This document shows positions 24,613-31,675 of a stretch of 64,000 nucleotides of DNA, in pieces; position 1 is the stretch's first letter, and each line of letters starts with the position of its first letter. The notes beneath the pieces are model-generated. The model saw only the letters and a program-made list of their open reading frames with translations, did not search any database and was not told the DNA's origin. The DNA is from Oscillospiraceae bacterium (GTDB lineage: Bacteria > Bacillota > Clostridia > Oscillospirales > Oscillospiraceae). The position numbers and the translations under genes are program-made. The DNA is taken from contig SVLO01000004.1 of NCBI GenBank assembly GCA_015067885.1, positions 62,001 through 126,000 on the forward strand, written 5' to 3'.

Positions 24613-25206
24613 TTATCCGTTATAGCGGTTCATGGCCCGGTCAAGTCCCTGGGCCAAAATACACTCCACCGCGTCGGCGGCCCGGGAAACGGAAGCGTCC
24701 ATGTCCTTTTTGTCCTGGCCGGTGAAGTGGCCCAGCACCCAGTCGGCCAAATCATAATCAGGGTGAGGCTTTTCCCCCACGCCCAGCCGCAGCCGGGGGA
24801 ACTGGTCGGAACCCAACTGCTGAATAATGCTCTTCAGGCCGTTATGACCCCCGGCGGAGCCGCCCTTGCGGATACGCAGCTTGCCCACGGCCAGGGCGGT
24901 GTCGTCGGAGACCACCAAAATTCGCTCGGCGGGAATCTTGTAGAAATCCGCCGCCTGACGCACCGCCTCGCCGGACAGGTTCATGTAGGTCACCGGCTTC
25001 ATCACCAGCACCTTCTGTCCACCCAACTCGGTGGTGTTGGTCAGGGCCTTGTACTTCAGCTTTTGGATGGGGATATTTTTGCGGTCGGCGATCTCGTCGG
25101 CCACCATGTAACCGGCGTTGTGCCGGGTGTTCTCGTACTTGTCGCCGGGATTGCCCAGACAGACCAGCAGCCAGTCCACGCCGCCGGTGTTACGCTTGAA
25201 AAACAT
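24613..25206 (-). CDS. pth: Peptidyl-tRNA hydrolase
   Basis: A 197-residue hydrolase. The family signature CLGNPGDKYENTRHNAGY contains catalytic His (about residue 31) and substrate-binding Asn; VMKPVTYMNLSGEAV and GGHNGLKSI are further conserved blocks. It recycles tRNA from prematurely released peptidyl-tRNA. It lies 60 bp downstream of prs, separated by a terminator-like hairpin. Confidence 0.96.
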   Translation of the reverse strand: MFFKRNTGGVDWLLVCLGNPGDKYENTRHNAGYMVADEIADRKNIPIQKLKYKALTNTTELGGQKVLVMKPVTYMNLSGEAVRQAADFYKIPAERILVVSDDTALAVGKLRIRKGGSAGGHNGLKSIIQQLGSDQFPRLRLGVGEKPHPDYDLADWVLGHFTGQDKKDMDASVSRAADAVECILAQGLDRAMNRYNG

Positions 25207-25223
25207 AACCTACCTCGCAGAAG

Positions 25224-25254
25224 ATAAGGGGCGGGACCGGGTCCCGCCCCTTAT
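25224..25254. terminator. Hairpin between prs and pth
   Basis: ATAAGGGGCGGGAC and GTCCCGCCCCTTAT form a perfect 14-bp stem around CGG. The T-run on the minus-strand side is poor, so it may attenuate or stabilise rather than fully stop transcription from prs into pth. Confidence 0.7.
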
Positions 25255-25266
25255 GAGTTGTATGTA

Positions 25267-26250
25267 TCAGGTGAACAGAGTGGAAACGGAAGTTTCCATG
25301 AAGATGTGGCTGATAGCCTCGGCAAACATGTGGGCCACGGAGATATACTTGATCTTGGAGCAGTTCACGTCGGGCTTGGCGGGGACGGTGTTCAGGAAGA
25401 TGACCTCGTCCAGCACGCTGTTGTTGATGTTGTCGATGGCCTTGCCGGACAGCACGCCGTGGGTGGCGCAGGCGGTGACGTCCTTGGCGCCGCCGATTTT
25501 GACCAGGGCGTCCGCCGCGTGGCACAGGGAGCCGCCGGTGTCCACCATGTCGTCCAGCAGGATGACGTGCTTGTCACGCACGTCACCGATGATGTTCATA
25601 ACCTCGGAGGAGTTGGCCTTCTGACGGCGCTTGTCCACGATGGCCATGGGCATCTCCAGCTTCTGGGCGAAGGCCCGGGCGCGGGTCACGCTGCCCACGT
25701 CGGGGGAGACGACCATGGTGTCGGCGTGGACGGCGGCAAACTTCTTGAAGAAGTGGTCCACGAAGATGGGGGAACCCAGCAGATTGTCCACGGGGATGTC
25801 GAAGAAACCCTGGATCTGGTTGGCGTGCAGGTCCATAGTCAGCACCCGGTCGGCGCCGGCGCGGGTGATCAGGTTGGCCACCAGCTTGGCAGAGATGGGA
25901 TCGCGGGGCTTGGTCTTGCGGTCCTGACGGGCGTAGCCAAAATAGGGGATGACGGCGGTGATGCGGCCGGCGCTGGCACGCTTCAGGGCGTCGATCATAA
26001 TAAGCAGCTCCATCAGCGCGTCGTTAACGGTATGTACCACGCCGTTCTTGACAAAGGAGCAGGTGGACTGCACCACAAACACGTCGCTGCCGCGGACGGT
26101 CTCGTAAATGGATGCAAAATTCTCGCCATCGGAGAAGTTACCAACCTCAGAATTGCCAAGGGGGATACCCAGTTCCTTGCAGATTTCCTTTGCCAGCTCG
26201 GGGTTGGAGTTGCCGGTGAAAATCTTGATGTCCTTGCCGTGTGCGATCAT
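25267..26250 (-). CDS. prs: Ribose-phosphate pyrophosphokinase
   Basis: A 327-residue PRPP synthetase. It has the FSDGENFASIYETVRGSDVFVVQS N-terminal blocks, ATP/Mg site TMDLHANQIQGFFDIPVDNL and the PRPP loop VILLDDMVDTGGSLCHAA. It makes PRPP from ribose-5-phosphate and ATP for nucleotide, His and Trp synthesis. It follows the truncated glmU by 62 bp; glmU-prs-pth is a common Firmicutes order. Confidence 0.96.
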   Translation of the reverse strand: MIAHGKDIKIFTGNSNPELAKEICKELGIPLGNSEVGNFSDGENFASIYETVRGSDVFVVQSTCSFVKNGVVHTVNDALMELLIMIDALKRASAGRITAVIPYFGYARQDRKTKPRDPISAKLVANLITRAGADRVLTMDLHANQIQGFFDIPVDNLLGSPIFVDHFFKKFAAVHADTMVVSPDVGSVTRARAFAQKLEMPMAIVDKRRQKANSSEVMNIIGDVRDKHVILLDDMVDTGGSLCHAADALVKIGGAKDVTACATHGVLSGKAIDNINNSVLDEVIFLNTVPAKPDVNCSKIKYISVAHMFAEAISHIFMETSVSTLFT

Positions 26251-26312
26251 AGCTCAACTTCCTTCCACTTTTTCTCTGTTCTCTCGGTGCGGCGGGGCCG
26301 CCCGCTATTTAT

Positions 26313-26987
26313 TTATTTTTTGACTTTCTTTTTCCGGTGTTCCGCCGCCCAGCCGGGCTTGACCGTCTGGCGGGAACGGGCGATGACCAGGCTGTCCGCC
26401 GGGGCATCCTCGGTCACGGTGGAGCCAGCGGCGGTGTAAACGCCGTCTGCCAGGGTGACGGGGGCCACCAAATTGGTGTTGCAGCCCACAAACACGTCGC
26501 TGCCGATGGTGGTGCGGTGCTTGGCGTTGCCGTCGTAGTTGCAGGTGACCACGCCGCAGCCGAAGTTGACCCGCTCGCCCACGTCGGCATCACCCACGTA
26601 GGTCAGGTGGGCCATCTTGGTGCCGGCGCCCAGGTTGCAGTTCTTCAACTGGACGAAAGCACCGATCTTGCTGCCCTCGCCCACGTCACAGTGGGGACGG
26701 ATGTGGGTGTAGGGGCCGATCTCACAGCCTTTACGGATCAGGCTGTCCTCCACCTGGGCGGTGTTGATGGTCACGTTGTCCTCCACCCGGGAATCGGTCA
26801 GCATGACGTTGGGGCCGATGGTGCAATTTTCGCCCACCGTCGTGCTGCCCCGCAGGATGGTACCGGGCAGCAGCACGGTCCCCTTGCCCACGGTGACCTG
26901 GGGTTCCACCCAAACGGCGGAAGGGTCCATCATGACCACACCGGCGGCCAAAAGTTCGTTGCGCTTGGTGATGAGAGATTCGTCCAT
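26313..26987 (-). CDS. glmU: Stand-alone GlmU C-terminal acetyltransferase domain
   Basis: A 224-residue left-handed beta-helix protein matching only the C-terminal half of GlmU. Hexapeptide repeats run from about residue 28 to 200, with TYVGDADVGERVNFGCGVVTCNYDG and VFVGCNTNLVAPVTLADG, blocks of the glucosamine-1-phosphate N-acetyltransferase site. The N-terminal uridylyltransferase domain (usually about 230 residues, with a GxGTRM motif) is missing and the upstream DNA is noncoding. The short MDESLITKRNELLAAGVVMMDP lead resembles the GlmU interdomain helix. Position before prs supports identity. Confidence 0.88.
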   Translation of the reverse strand: MDESLITKRNELLAAGVVMMDPSAVWVEPQVTVGKGTVLLPGTILRGSTTVGENCTIGPNVMLTDSRVEDNVTINTAQVEDSLIRKGCEIGPYTHIRPHCDVGEGSKIGAFVQLKNCNLGAGTKMAHLTYVGDADVGERVNFGCGVVTCNYDGNAKHRTTIGSDVFVGCNTNLVAPVTLADGVYTAAGSTVTEDAPADSLVIARSRQTVKPGWAAEHRKKKVKK

Positions 26988-27094
26988 ACTGCGCCCTCCT
27001 CATGCAAATCAGTACCCCAACGCAGGGTGCGTACATAACCAAATGTATTATACCATACATTGGGCAGAATGTTCAGCCTTTTCTGAAAATATTT

Positions 27095-28351
27095 TTAACG
27101 AATTTGCCCCCCGCCCCGGACGATGTATTTGTAACAACATAACTCCTCCAGTCCCATGGGACCCCGGGCGTGGAGTTTTTGGGTGGAAATGCCCATTTCA
27201 CAGCCCAGGCCGAACTCGCCGCCGTCGGTAAAGCGGGTGGAGGCGTTGTGATACACGGCGGCGGCATCCACCCCGGACAGGAAGGTCCGGGCGGCAGCAG
27301 CGTCGGCGGTGACGATACACTCGGAATGGCCGGTGGAGTGGGTGGCAATGTGGGCCATAGCCCCCTCCACGCCGTCCACCACGCTGACCGCAAGGATGTA
27401 GTCCAAAAATTCCGTGTCGAAGTCGGCCTCGTCGGCGGGTGTGCCGTCGATAATAGCGGCAGCGGCGGTGTCCAGCCGCAGTTCCACGGGGACCTGACCC
27501 GCCCCAAGGCGCTCGTTTACCAGCCGCTCACGCAGCCGGGGCAGAAGGGTGGGGGCAATGTCCCTATGCACAAGGCAGACCTCTGCGGCGTTGCACACGC
27601 TGGGGCGGCTGCACTTGGCGTTGGTAAGGATGTCCAGAGCCATGTCCAAATCGGCGGCCTTGTCCACGTAGATATGGCAGATGCCGGTGCCGGTTTCGAT
27701 GACGTTGACGGTGGCGTTGTCCACGCAGGCGCGGATCAGACCCGCACCTCCCCGGGGAATGAGCAGGTCTACAAGGCCGTTGGCGCGCATCAGCTCGTTG
27801 GCGCTGGCCCGGGTGGTGTCCTCCACCAGCATCAGGGCGTCGGTGGGCAGACCCGCCTGCTCCAACCCCCGCTTCAAGGCGGTGACGATGGCCTGGGCGG
27901 AGCGGTGCGCCTCCTTACCGCAGCGCAGCACGCAGGCGGAGCCGGCCTTCAGGGCTAGAGCCGCCGCGTCGGAGGTGACGTTGGGCCGGCTTTCGTAAAT
28001 GATGGCGATGACGCCCATGGGTACGGCGGTGCGCTCAATGACCAGGCCGTTGGGCCGCTCCACCCGGCGCAGCACCTGACCCACCGGGTCGGGCAGGCCG
28101 GCCACCTGCCGGATGCCATCGGCCATACCGGCAATGCGGTCACGGTTCAGGGCCAGCCGGTCCAGCATCACGTCGGACACGGTCCCCTTTGCCGCCTGCA
28201 AATCCAAGACGTTTGCGGCTAAAATGTCGTCCTCGGCGGCCAGCAGGCAGTCTGCCATAGCCCGCAGCGCGGCGTTTTTCCTTTCGGTATCGGCCAGGGC
28301 CATGGCGGGCTTGGCCCCCCTGGCGCGAAGCAGAATTTCCTGTGTGGTCAT
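27095..28351 (-). CDS. proA: Glutamate-5-semialdehyde dehydrogenase (gamma-glutamyl phosphate reductase)
   Basis: A 418-residue aldehyde-dehydrogenase-fold enzyme. Its catalytic Cys is in [19 protein letters not shown], and [13 protein letters not shown] and [31 protein letters not shown] are ProA blocks. It reduces gamma-glutamyl phosphate to the semialdehyde in proline synthesis. proB and proC lie upstream on the same strand, separated by a 256-bp repeat. Confidence 0.96.
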   Translation of the reverse strand: MTTQEILLRARGAKPAMALADTERKNAALRAMADCLLAAEDDILAANVLDLQAAKGTVSDVMLDRLALNRDRIAGMADGIRQVAGLPDPVGQVLRRVERPNGLVIERTAVPMGVIAIIYESRPNVTSDAAALALKAGSACVLRCGKEAHRSAQAIVTALKRGLEQAGLPTDALMLVEDTTRASANELMRANGLVDLLIPRGGAGLIRACVDNATVNVIETGTGICHIYVDKAADLDMALDILTNAKCSRPSVCNAAEVCLVHRDIAPTLLPRLRERLVNERLGAGQVPVELRLDTAAAAIIDGTPADEADFDTEFLDYILAVSVVDGVEGAMAHIATHSTGHSECIVTADAAAARTFLSGVDAAAVYHNASTRFTDGGEFGLGCEMGISTQKLHARGPMGLEELCCYKYIVRGGGQIR

Positions 28352-28607
28352 AGTAACACCCTCGTTTCGAAGTGTGATAAAGCTGGAGAAGGAGTCGTTC
28401 CGCCGCCCCGCCGACTATTGCGAAAAACCTGCAGGCCTGTCGTAGGGGCGGCCTTTGGCCGCCCGATAAAGCCCTCCCCTCAAGGGGGGGTGGCATTTGC
28501 GCAGCAAATGACGGGTGAGGTGGCGTTTATGCAGTGCAGCCTTGGGTTGCCCCCTCATCAGTCGCCTGCGGCGACAGCTCCCCCGAAGGGAAGCCTGTTT
28601 TTAATCA
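28352..28607. repeat. Repeat cluster inside the pro operon (families A and B)
   Basis: The proB-proA gap starts with a GTAGGGGCGGCC/GGCCGCCCG element (28442-28466). It continues with a CCCTCCCCTCAAGGGGGG stretch, a CATTTGCGCAGCAAATG palindrome, and CCCCTCATCAGTCGCCTGCGGCGACAGCTCCCC, which parallels parts of 364-555 and 10530-10765. No open frame with a ribosome site was seen. Confidence 0.65.
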
Positions 28608-29372
28608 TTATTTTCCCACAAACCGAGTACCCACGGCCTTGCCCTCCACGATGTCGTAGAGGACGGTGGGATTTGCCCCATTGGCGACGACCATGTCGCA
28701 GCCGGATGCGGTGACCATCTTTGCGGCGCGGATTTTGGTGGTCATGCCGCCGGTGGCAAGTCCGGAACCCACGCCTCCGGCCAGGGCCTCGATCTCCGGG
28801 GTGATGGCGCCCACCACCGGAATGAGGGCGGCGCCGGGATTTTGGTGAGGGTCGGCGGTGTACAGACCGTCGATGTCGCTCAGCAGCACCAACAGGTCGG
28901 CGTTGACCGTGCAGGCCACGATGGCGCCCAGGGTGTCGTTGTCACCCACCTTGATCTCGGCGGTGGCCACGGTGTCGTTCTCGTTGATGATGGGCAGGGC
29001 GCCCAGCTCCAGCAGGCGGTTGATGGTGTTTTCAAAATTCTGCCGCCGCTCTTCGTGGTCCACATCCTCGCCGGTAAGCAAGATCTGCGCCACCGTGTGG
29101 TTGTACTGGGTGAACAGCCGGTCGTAGGTGTACATCAGCTCGCACTGACCCACGGCGGCGGCCGCCTGCTTGGTGGGGATGTCGGCGGGCTTGCCGGGCA
29201 GATGCAGCTTGCCCACCCCCATGCCGATGGCGCCGGAGGATACCAAAATCACCTCATGCCCGGCGTTGCGCAGGTCGCTCAGTACGGTGACCAGCTCCTC
29301 CACGTGGCGGATATTCAGATGGCCCGTGGGATGGGCCAGGGTGGACGTGCCGACTTTAACTACAATTCTCAT
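28608..29372 (-). CDS. proB: Glutamate 5-kinase, short form without PUA domain
   Basis: A 254-residue amino-acid kinase. Conserved blocks are VVKVGTSTLAHPTG, LVSSGAIGMGVGKL, INENDTVATAEIKVGDNDTLGAIVA and SDIDGLYTADP. It phosphorylates glutamate as the first step of proline synthesis. The C-terminal PUA domain of the E. coli-type enzyme (about 370 residues) is absent, as in some other Firmicutes. It lies 10 bp downstream of proC. Confidence 0.96.
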   Translation of the reverse strand: MRIVVKVGTSTLAHPTGHLNIRHVEELVTVLSDLRNAGHEVILVSSGAIGMGVGKLHLPGKPADIPTKQAAAAVGQCELMYTYDRLFTQYNHTVAQILLTGEDVDHEERRQNFENTINRLLELGALPIINENDTVATAEIKVGDNDTLGAIVACTVNADLLVLLSDIDGLYTADPHQNPGAALIPVVGAITPEIEALAGGVGSGLATGGMTTKIRAAKMVTASGCDMVVANGANPTVLYDIVEGKAVGTRFVGK

Positions 29373-29382
29373 GTGAAACCCC

Positions 29383-30180
29383 TCACTTCAGTTCCAAAGT
29401 CCGTTTGTAGGATGCCTTCACCGCAGACTGTACCGTGGCGGCAAAGTCGGCGTTTTCCAGGGCGTGAACGCCCTCGATGGTTGCCCCGCCGGGGGAGCAG
29501 ACCGCCTGTTTGAGCTGCTCCGGGGTCAAATCGCTTTGGGCGGCCAGTTTGGCGGCGCCCTCCAGCATTTTGGCGGCGTACAGCAGGGCCTTGTCCCGGG
29601 ACAGACCGCAGCCCTCACCCCCCTGAGCCAGGGCATCCAAGAACATATAGGCAAAGGCGGGGCCGCAGCCGGACACGGCGCAGGCGGCGTCAATGAGGTC
29701 CTCGTCAATCAAATCTACCAATCCCGCGCCGGACAGCAGCTCGGCCAGTTCGGCCAGCTCCACCTCGGTCAGACCCTCGTGGCACAACTGGATGACCCCG
29801 GCGCCGATGGCGGCGGGGGTGTTGGGCATGATCCGGGCCACGGGGCAGTCCACCCCGGCCATCTCCCGGACGCGCCCGGTGGTCAGGCCGGCGGCCATGG
29901 TCAGCAGTACGAAGCGGTCCCGCCGGGCTGCCAGCACAGGCCGCAGGTCGGCCAGCACGTCGGCCATCAATTGGGGCTTGACCCCCAGCACCACAAGGCT
30001 GCACCCGGCGGCGGTGGCGTTGTCGCACACCTGACCCACAAGGCTTTGGGCCAGGGTTTCCGCCTTCTCGGGGGAGCGGTTGGCGAAAAACAGCTCCGCC
30101 GTGGGGCAGGCCAGCCGGAAGGCCCGGGCCATCGCCCCGCCCATATTGCCGCAGCCGATAAATCCGATGGTTGTGAACAT
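29383..30180 (-). CDS. proC: Pyrroline-5-carboxylate reductase
   Basis: A 265-residue Rossmann reductase. The NAD(P)-binding loop IGFIGCGNMGGAMARAF is at the N-terminus, and RIMPNTPAAIGAG, ACAVSGCGPAFAYMFLDAL and the C-terminal SPGGATIEGVHALE are the ProC signatures. It performs the last step of proline synthesis. The ATG at 30178-30180 follows CAGGAGG; the frame stays open upstream without a ribosome site. First gene of proC-proB-proA. Confidence 0.96.
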   Translation of the reverse strand: MFTTIGFIGCGNMGGAMARAFRLACPTAELFFANRSPEKAETLAQSLVGQVCDNATAAGCSLVVLGVKPQLMADVLADLRPVLAARRDRFVLLTMAAGLTTGRVREMAGVDCPVARIMPNTPAAIGAGVIQLCHEGLTEVELAELAELLSGAGLVDLIDEDLIDAACAVSGCGPAFAYMFLDALAQGGEGCGLSRDKALLYAAKMLEGAAKLAAQSDLTPEQLKQAVCSPGGATIEGVHALENADFAATVQSAVKASYKRTLELK

Positions 30181-30212
30181 AAAAACGCCTCCTGCAAACA
30201 GCATTGCGTCGT

Positions 30213-30263
30213 GTAGGGGCCGGCGTCCCCGACGGCCCGGGGCGTCCGGAGGCCGCCCCCTAC
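30213..30263. repeat. GTAGGGGC palindromic repeat upstream of proC
   Basis: GTAGGGGCCGGCG pairs with the terminal GCCGCCCCCTAC in an imperfect 51-bp palindrome. It is an A-family member and sits in the proC leader. Confidence 0.65.
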
Positions 30264-30335
30264 AAAGTGTTATTCCGATTATAACACACACGAGCCAACA
30301 TTTCACCCATTCGGAAAATTTTTACCAAATCTTTG

Positions 30336-30364
30336 TTGACAACCAAAATAACCTGTGGTATGTT
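30336..30364 (+). promoter_or_regulatory. Promoter of the GntR-ABC operon
   Basis: TTGACA at 30336-30341, a 17-bp spacer and TATGTT at 30359-30364 form a good sigma-A promoter. It reads into the GntR gene and runs directly into the palindromic operator. Confidence 0.82.
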
Positions 30365-30365
30365 A

Positions 30366-30390
30366 ACTGTACTAATACACGCAGTACAGT
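30366..30390. promoter_or_regulatory. YtrA-type operator
   Basis: ACTGTACT and AGTACAGT are perfect 8-bp inverted arms separated by 9 bp, placed immediately after the -10 box. The GTACTAATAC...GTAC form resembles known YtrA-family GntR operators and predicts autorepression. Confidence 0.82.
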
Positions 30391-30410
30391 GGCGAGAAAG
30401 GAGGGGCGCT

Positions 30411-30779
30411 ATGCTCCATTTGGACTATCGGGACGCCCGACCCATCTATGAGCAGGTCCGGGACGGCCTGCGCAAGCTGATGGTCACCGGGGTCATGCAG
30501 GAGGGGGAGAAGCTGCCCTCGGTGCGGGCCCTGGCGGCCAGCCTGGCCATCAACCCAAACACCATTCAAAAGGCCTACGAGGCCCTGGAGGCGGAGGGGT
30601 ACGTCTACTCCGTGGCAGGCAAGGGCAGCTTTGTGGCCCCCCAGACCGGGGTGGACGTCCACCACAAACAGCAGCTTTTGGAGCAGTGGCGGGCCGCCAC
30701 CCGGGAGCTGTTGTACCTGGGCGTGGACTCGGAAGAGCTGTGCCGGTTTATCGGTGAACAAGGAGGGAATGAGAAATGA
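30411..30779 (+). CDS. GntR-family transcriptional regulator, YtrA subfamily
   Basis: A 122-residue regulator. The winged helix (about residues 8-75) shows PIYEQVRDGLRKLMVTG, LPSVRALAASLAINPNTIQKAYEALEAEGYVYS and GKGSFVA. The effector domain is very short (about 45 residues), which defines the YtrA subfamily linked to ABC transporter operons and cell-envelope stress. The ATG at 30411 follows GGAGGGG. It overlaps the ATPase gene by 4 bp and a matching palindrome lies at its promoter. Confidence 0.93.
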   Translation: MLHLDYRDARPIYEQVRDGLRKLMVTGVMQEGEKLPSVRALAASLAINPNTIQKAYEALEAEGYVYSVAGKGSFVAPQTGVDVHHKQQLLEQWRAATRELLYLGVDSEELCRFIGEQGGNEK

Positions 30780-31675
30780 TCAAAATTGAGAACGTGGTCA
30801 AGACCTTCGACGGTTTTCGCGCCCTGGACGGCCTGACCATGCAGGTGAGCAAAGGCTCCATATACGGCCTGGTCGGACCAAACGGCGCGGGTAAAAGTAC
30901 CATCCTGCGCCACATCACCGGCGTATATCGCCCGGACGAGGGCGCCATTTTGGTGGATGGACAGCCGGTGTACGAAAACCCGGCCGTCAAACGGCGTATC
31001 TTCTCCATCCCCGACGAGCTGGCCTACTTCGCCTCCGCCTCCACCCGGGACATGATGAAGTTCTACCGGGGCATTTATCCCAACTTTGACATGGAGCGGT
31101 ACCAGGCCCTGAAGGAGGCATTCCCCGCCGTCAACGAAAAGCACCCCATCCGTCGCCTGTCCAAGGGTATGCAGAAGCAGTCGGCCTTTTGGCTGGCCCT
31201 GTGCTGCCGACCCGACCTGCTGGTGCTGGACGAGCCGGTGGACGGCCTTGACCCGGTCATGCGCCGGCAGGTGTGGACCCTTTTGATGAGTGACGTGGCC
31301 CAGCACGGCACCACGGTGCTGGTGTCCTCCCACAATCTGCGTGAGTTGGAGGACGTGTGCGACCACGTGGGTATCCTGTCCCATGGCAAGGTGCTGCTGC
31401 AGCGGTCTTTGTCCGACCTGCAGGACAATGTGGTCAAGCTGCAGGTGGTCTTTAACGGCGAGGCCCCCGAACTGACCGCCGATTTGAATGTGCTGCACGC
31501 CGCCCACACCGGGCGCATCCATACCCTCATCGTCCGCGGTCGGCCGGAGGAGGTCAAATCCCGCTTTGCCGCCCTGCAGCCCCTTTTGCTGGAGGCGCTG
31601 CCTCTGTCCCTGGAGGAAATTTTCATTTATGAATTGGGAGGTGAGGACTATGAAGTCCGGGACATCGTGCTTTAA
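30776..31675 (+). CDS. ABC transporter ATP-binding protein
   Basis: A 299-residue ATPase. Walker A is GPNGAGKST (about residues 36-44) and Walker B VLDEPVDGLDP. The signature position reads RRLSKGMQKQ, a common variant (LSKGM) in YtrB-like exporters. H-loop VLVSSHNLREL is present. A C-terminal extension of about 80 residues follows. It should pair with the permease encoded downstream. The substrate is unknown; relatives respond to cell-wall antibiotics. Confidence 0.93.
   Translation: MIKIENVVKTFDGFRALDGLTMQVSKGSIYGLVGPNGAGKSTILRHITGVYRPDEGAILVDGQPVYENPAVKRRIFSIPDELAYFASASTRDMMKFYRGIYPNFDMERYQALKEAFPAVNEKHPIRRLSKGMQKQSAFWLALCCRPDLLVLDEPVDGLDPVMRRQVWTLLMSDVAQHGTTVLVSSHNLRELEDVCDHVGILSHGKVLLQRSLSDLQDNVVKLQVVFNGEAPELTADLNVLHAAHTGRIHTLIVRGRPEEVKSRFAALQPLLLEALPLSLEEIFIYELGGEDYEVRDIVL

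Noticed and set aside
23137-25227. Plus-strand frame of about 700 codons opposite thiolase and pth.
   Set aside because: It begins inside the cobalamin riboswitch and is an antisense shadow; Gly/Val/His-rich composition is an artefact of the opposite strand.
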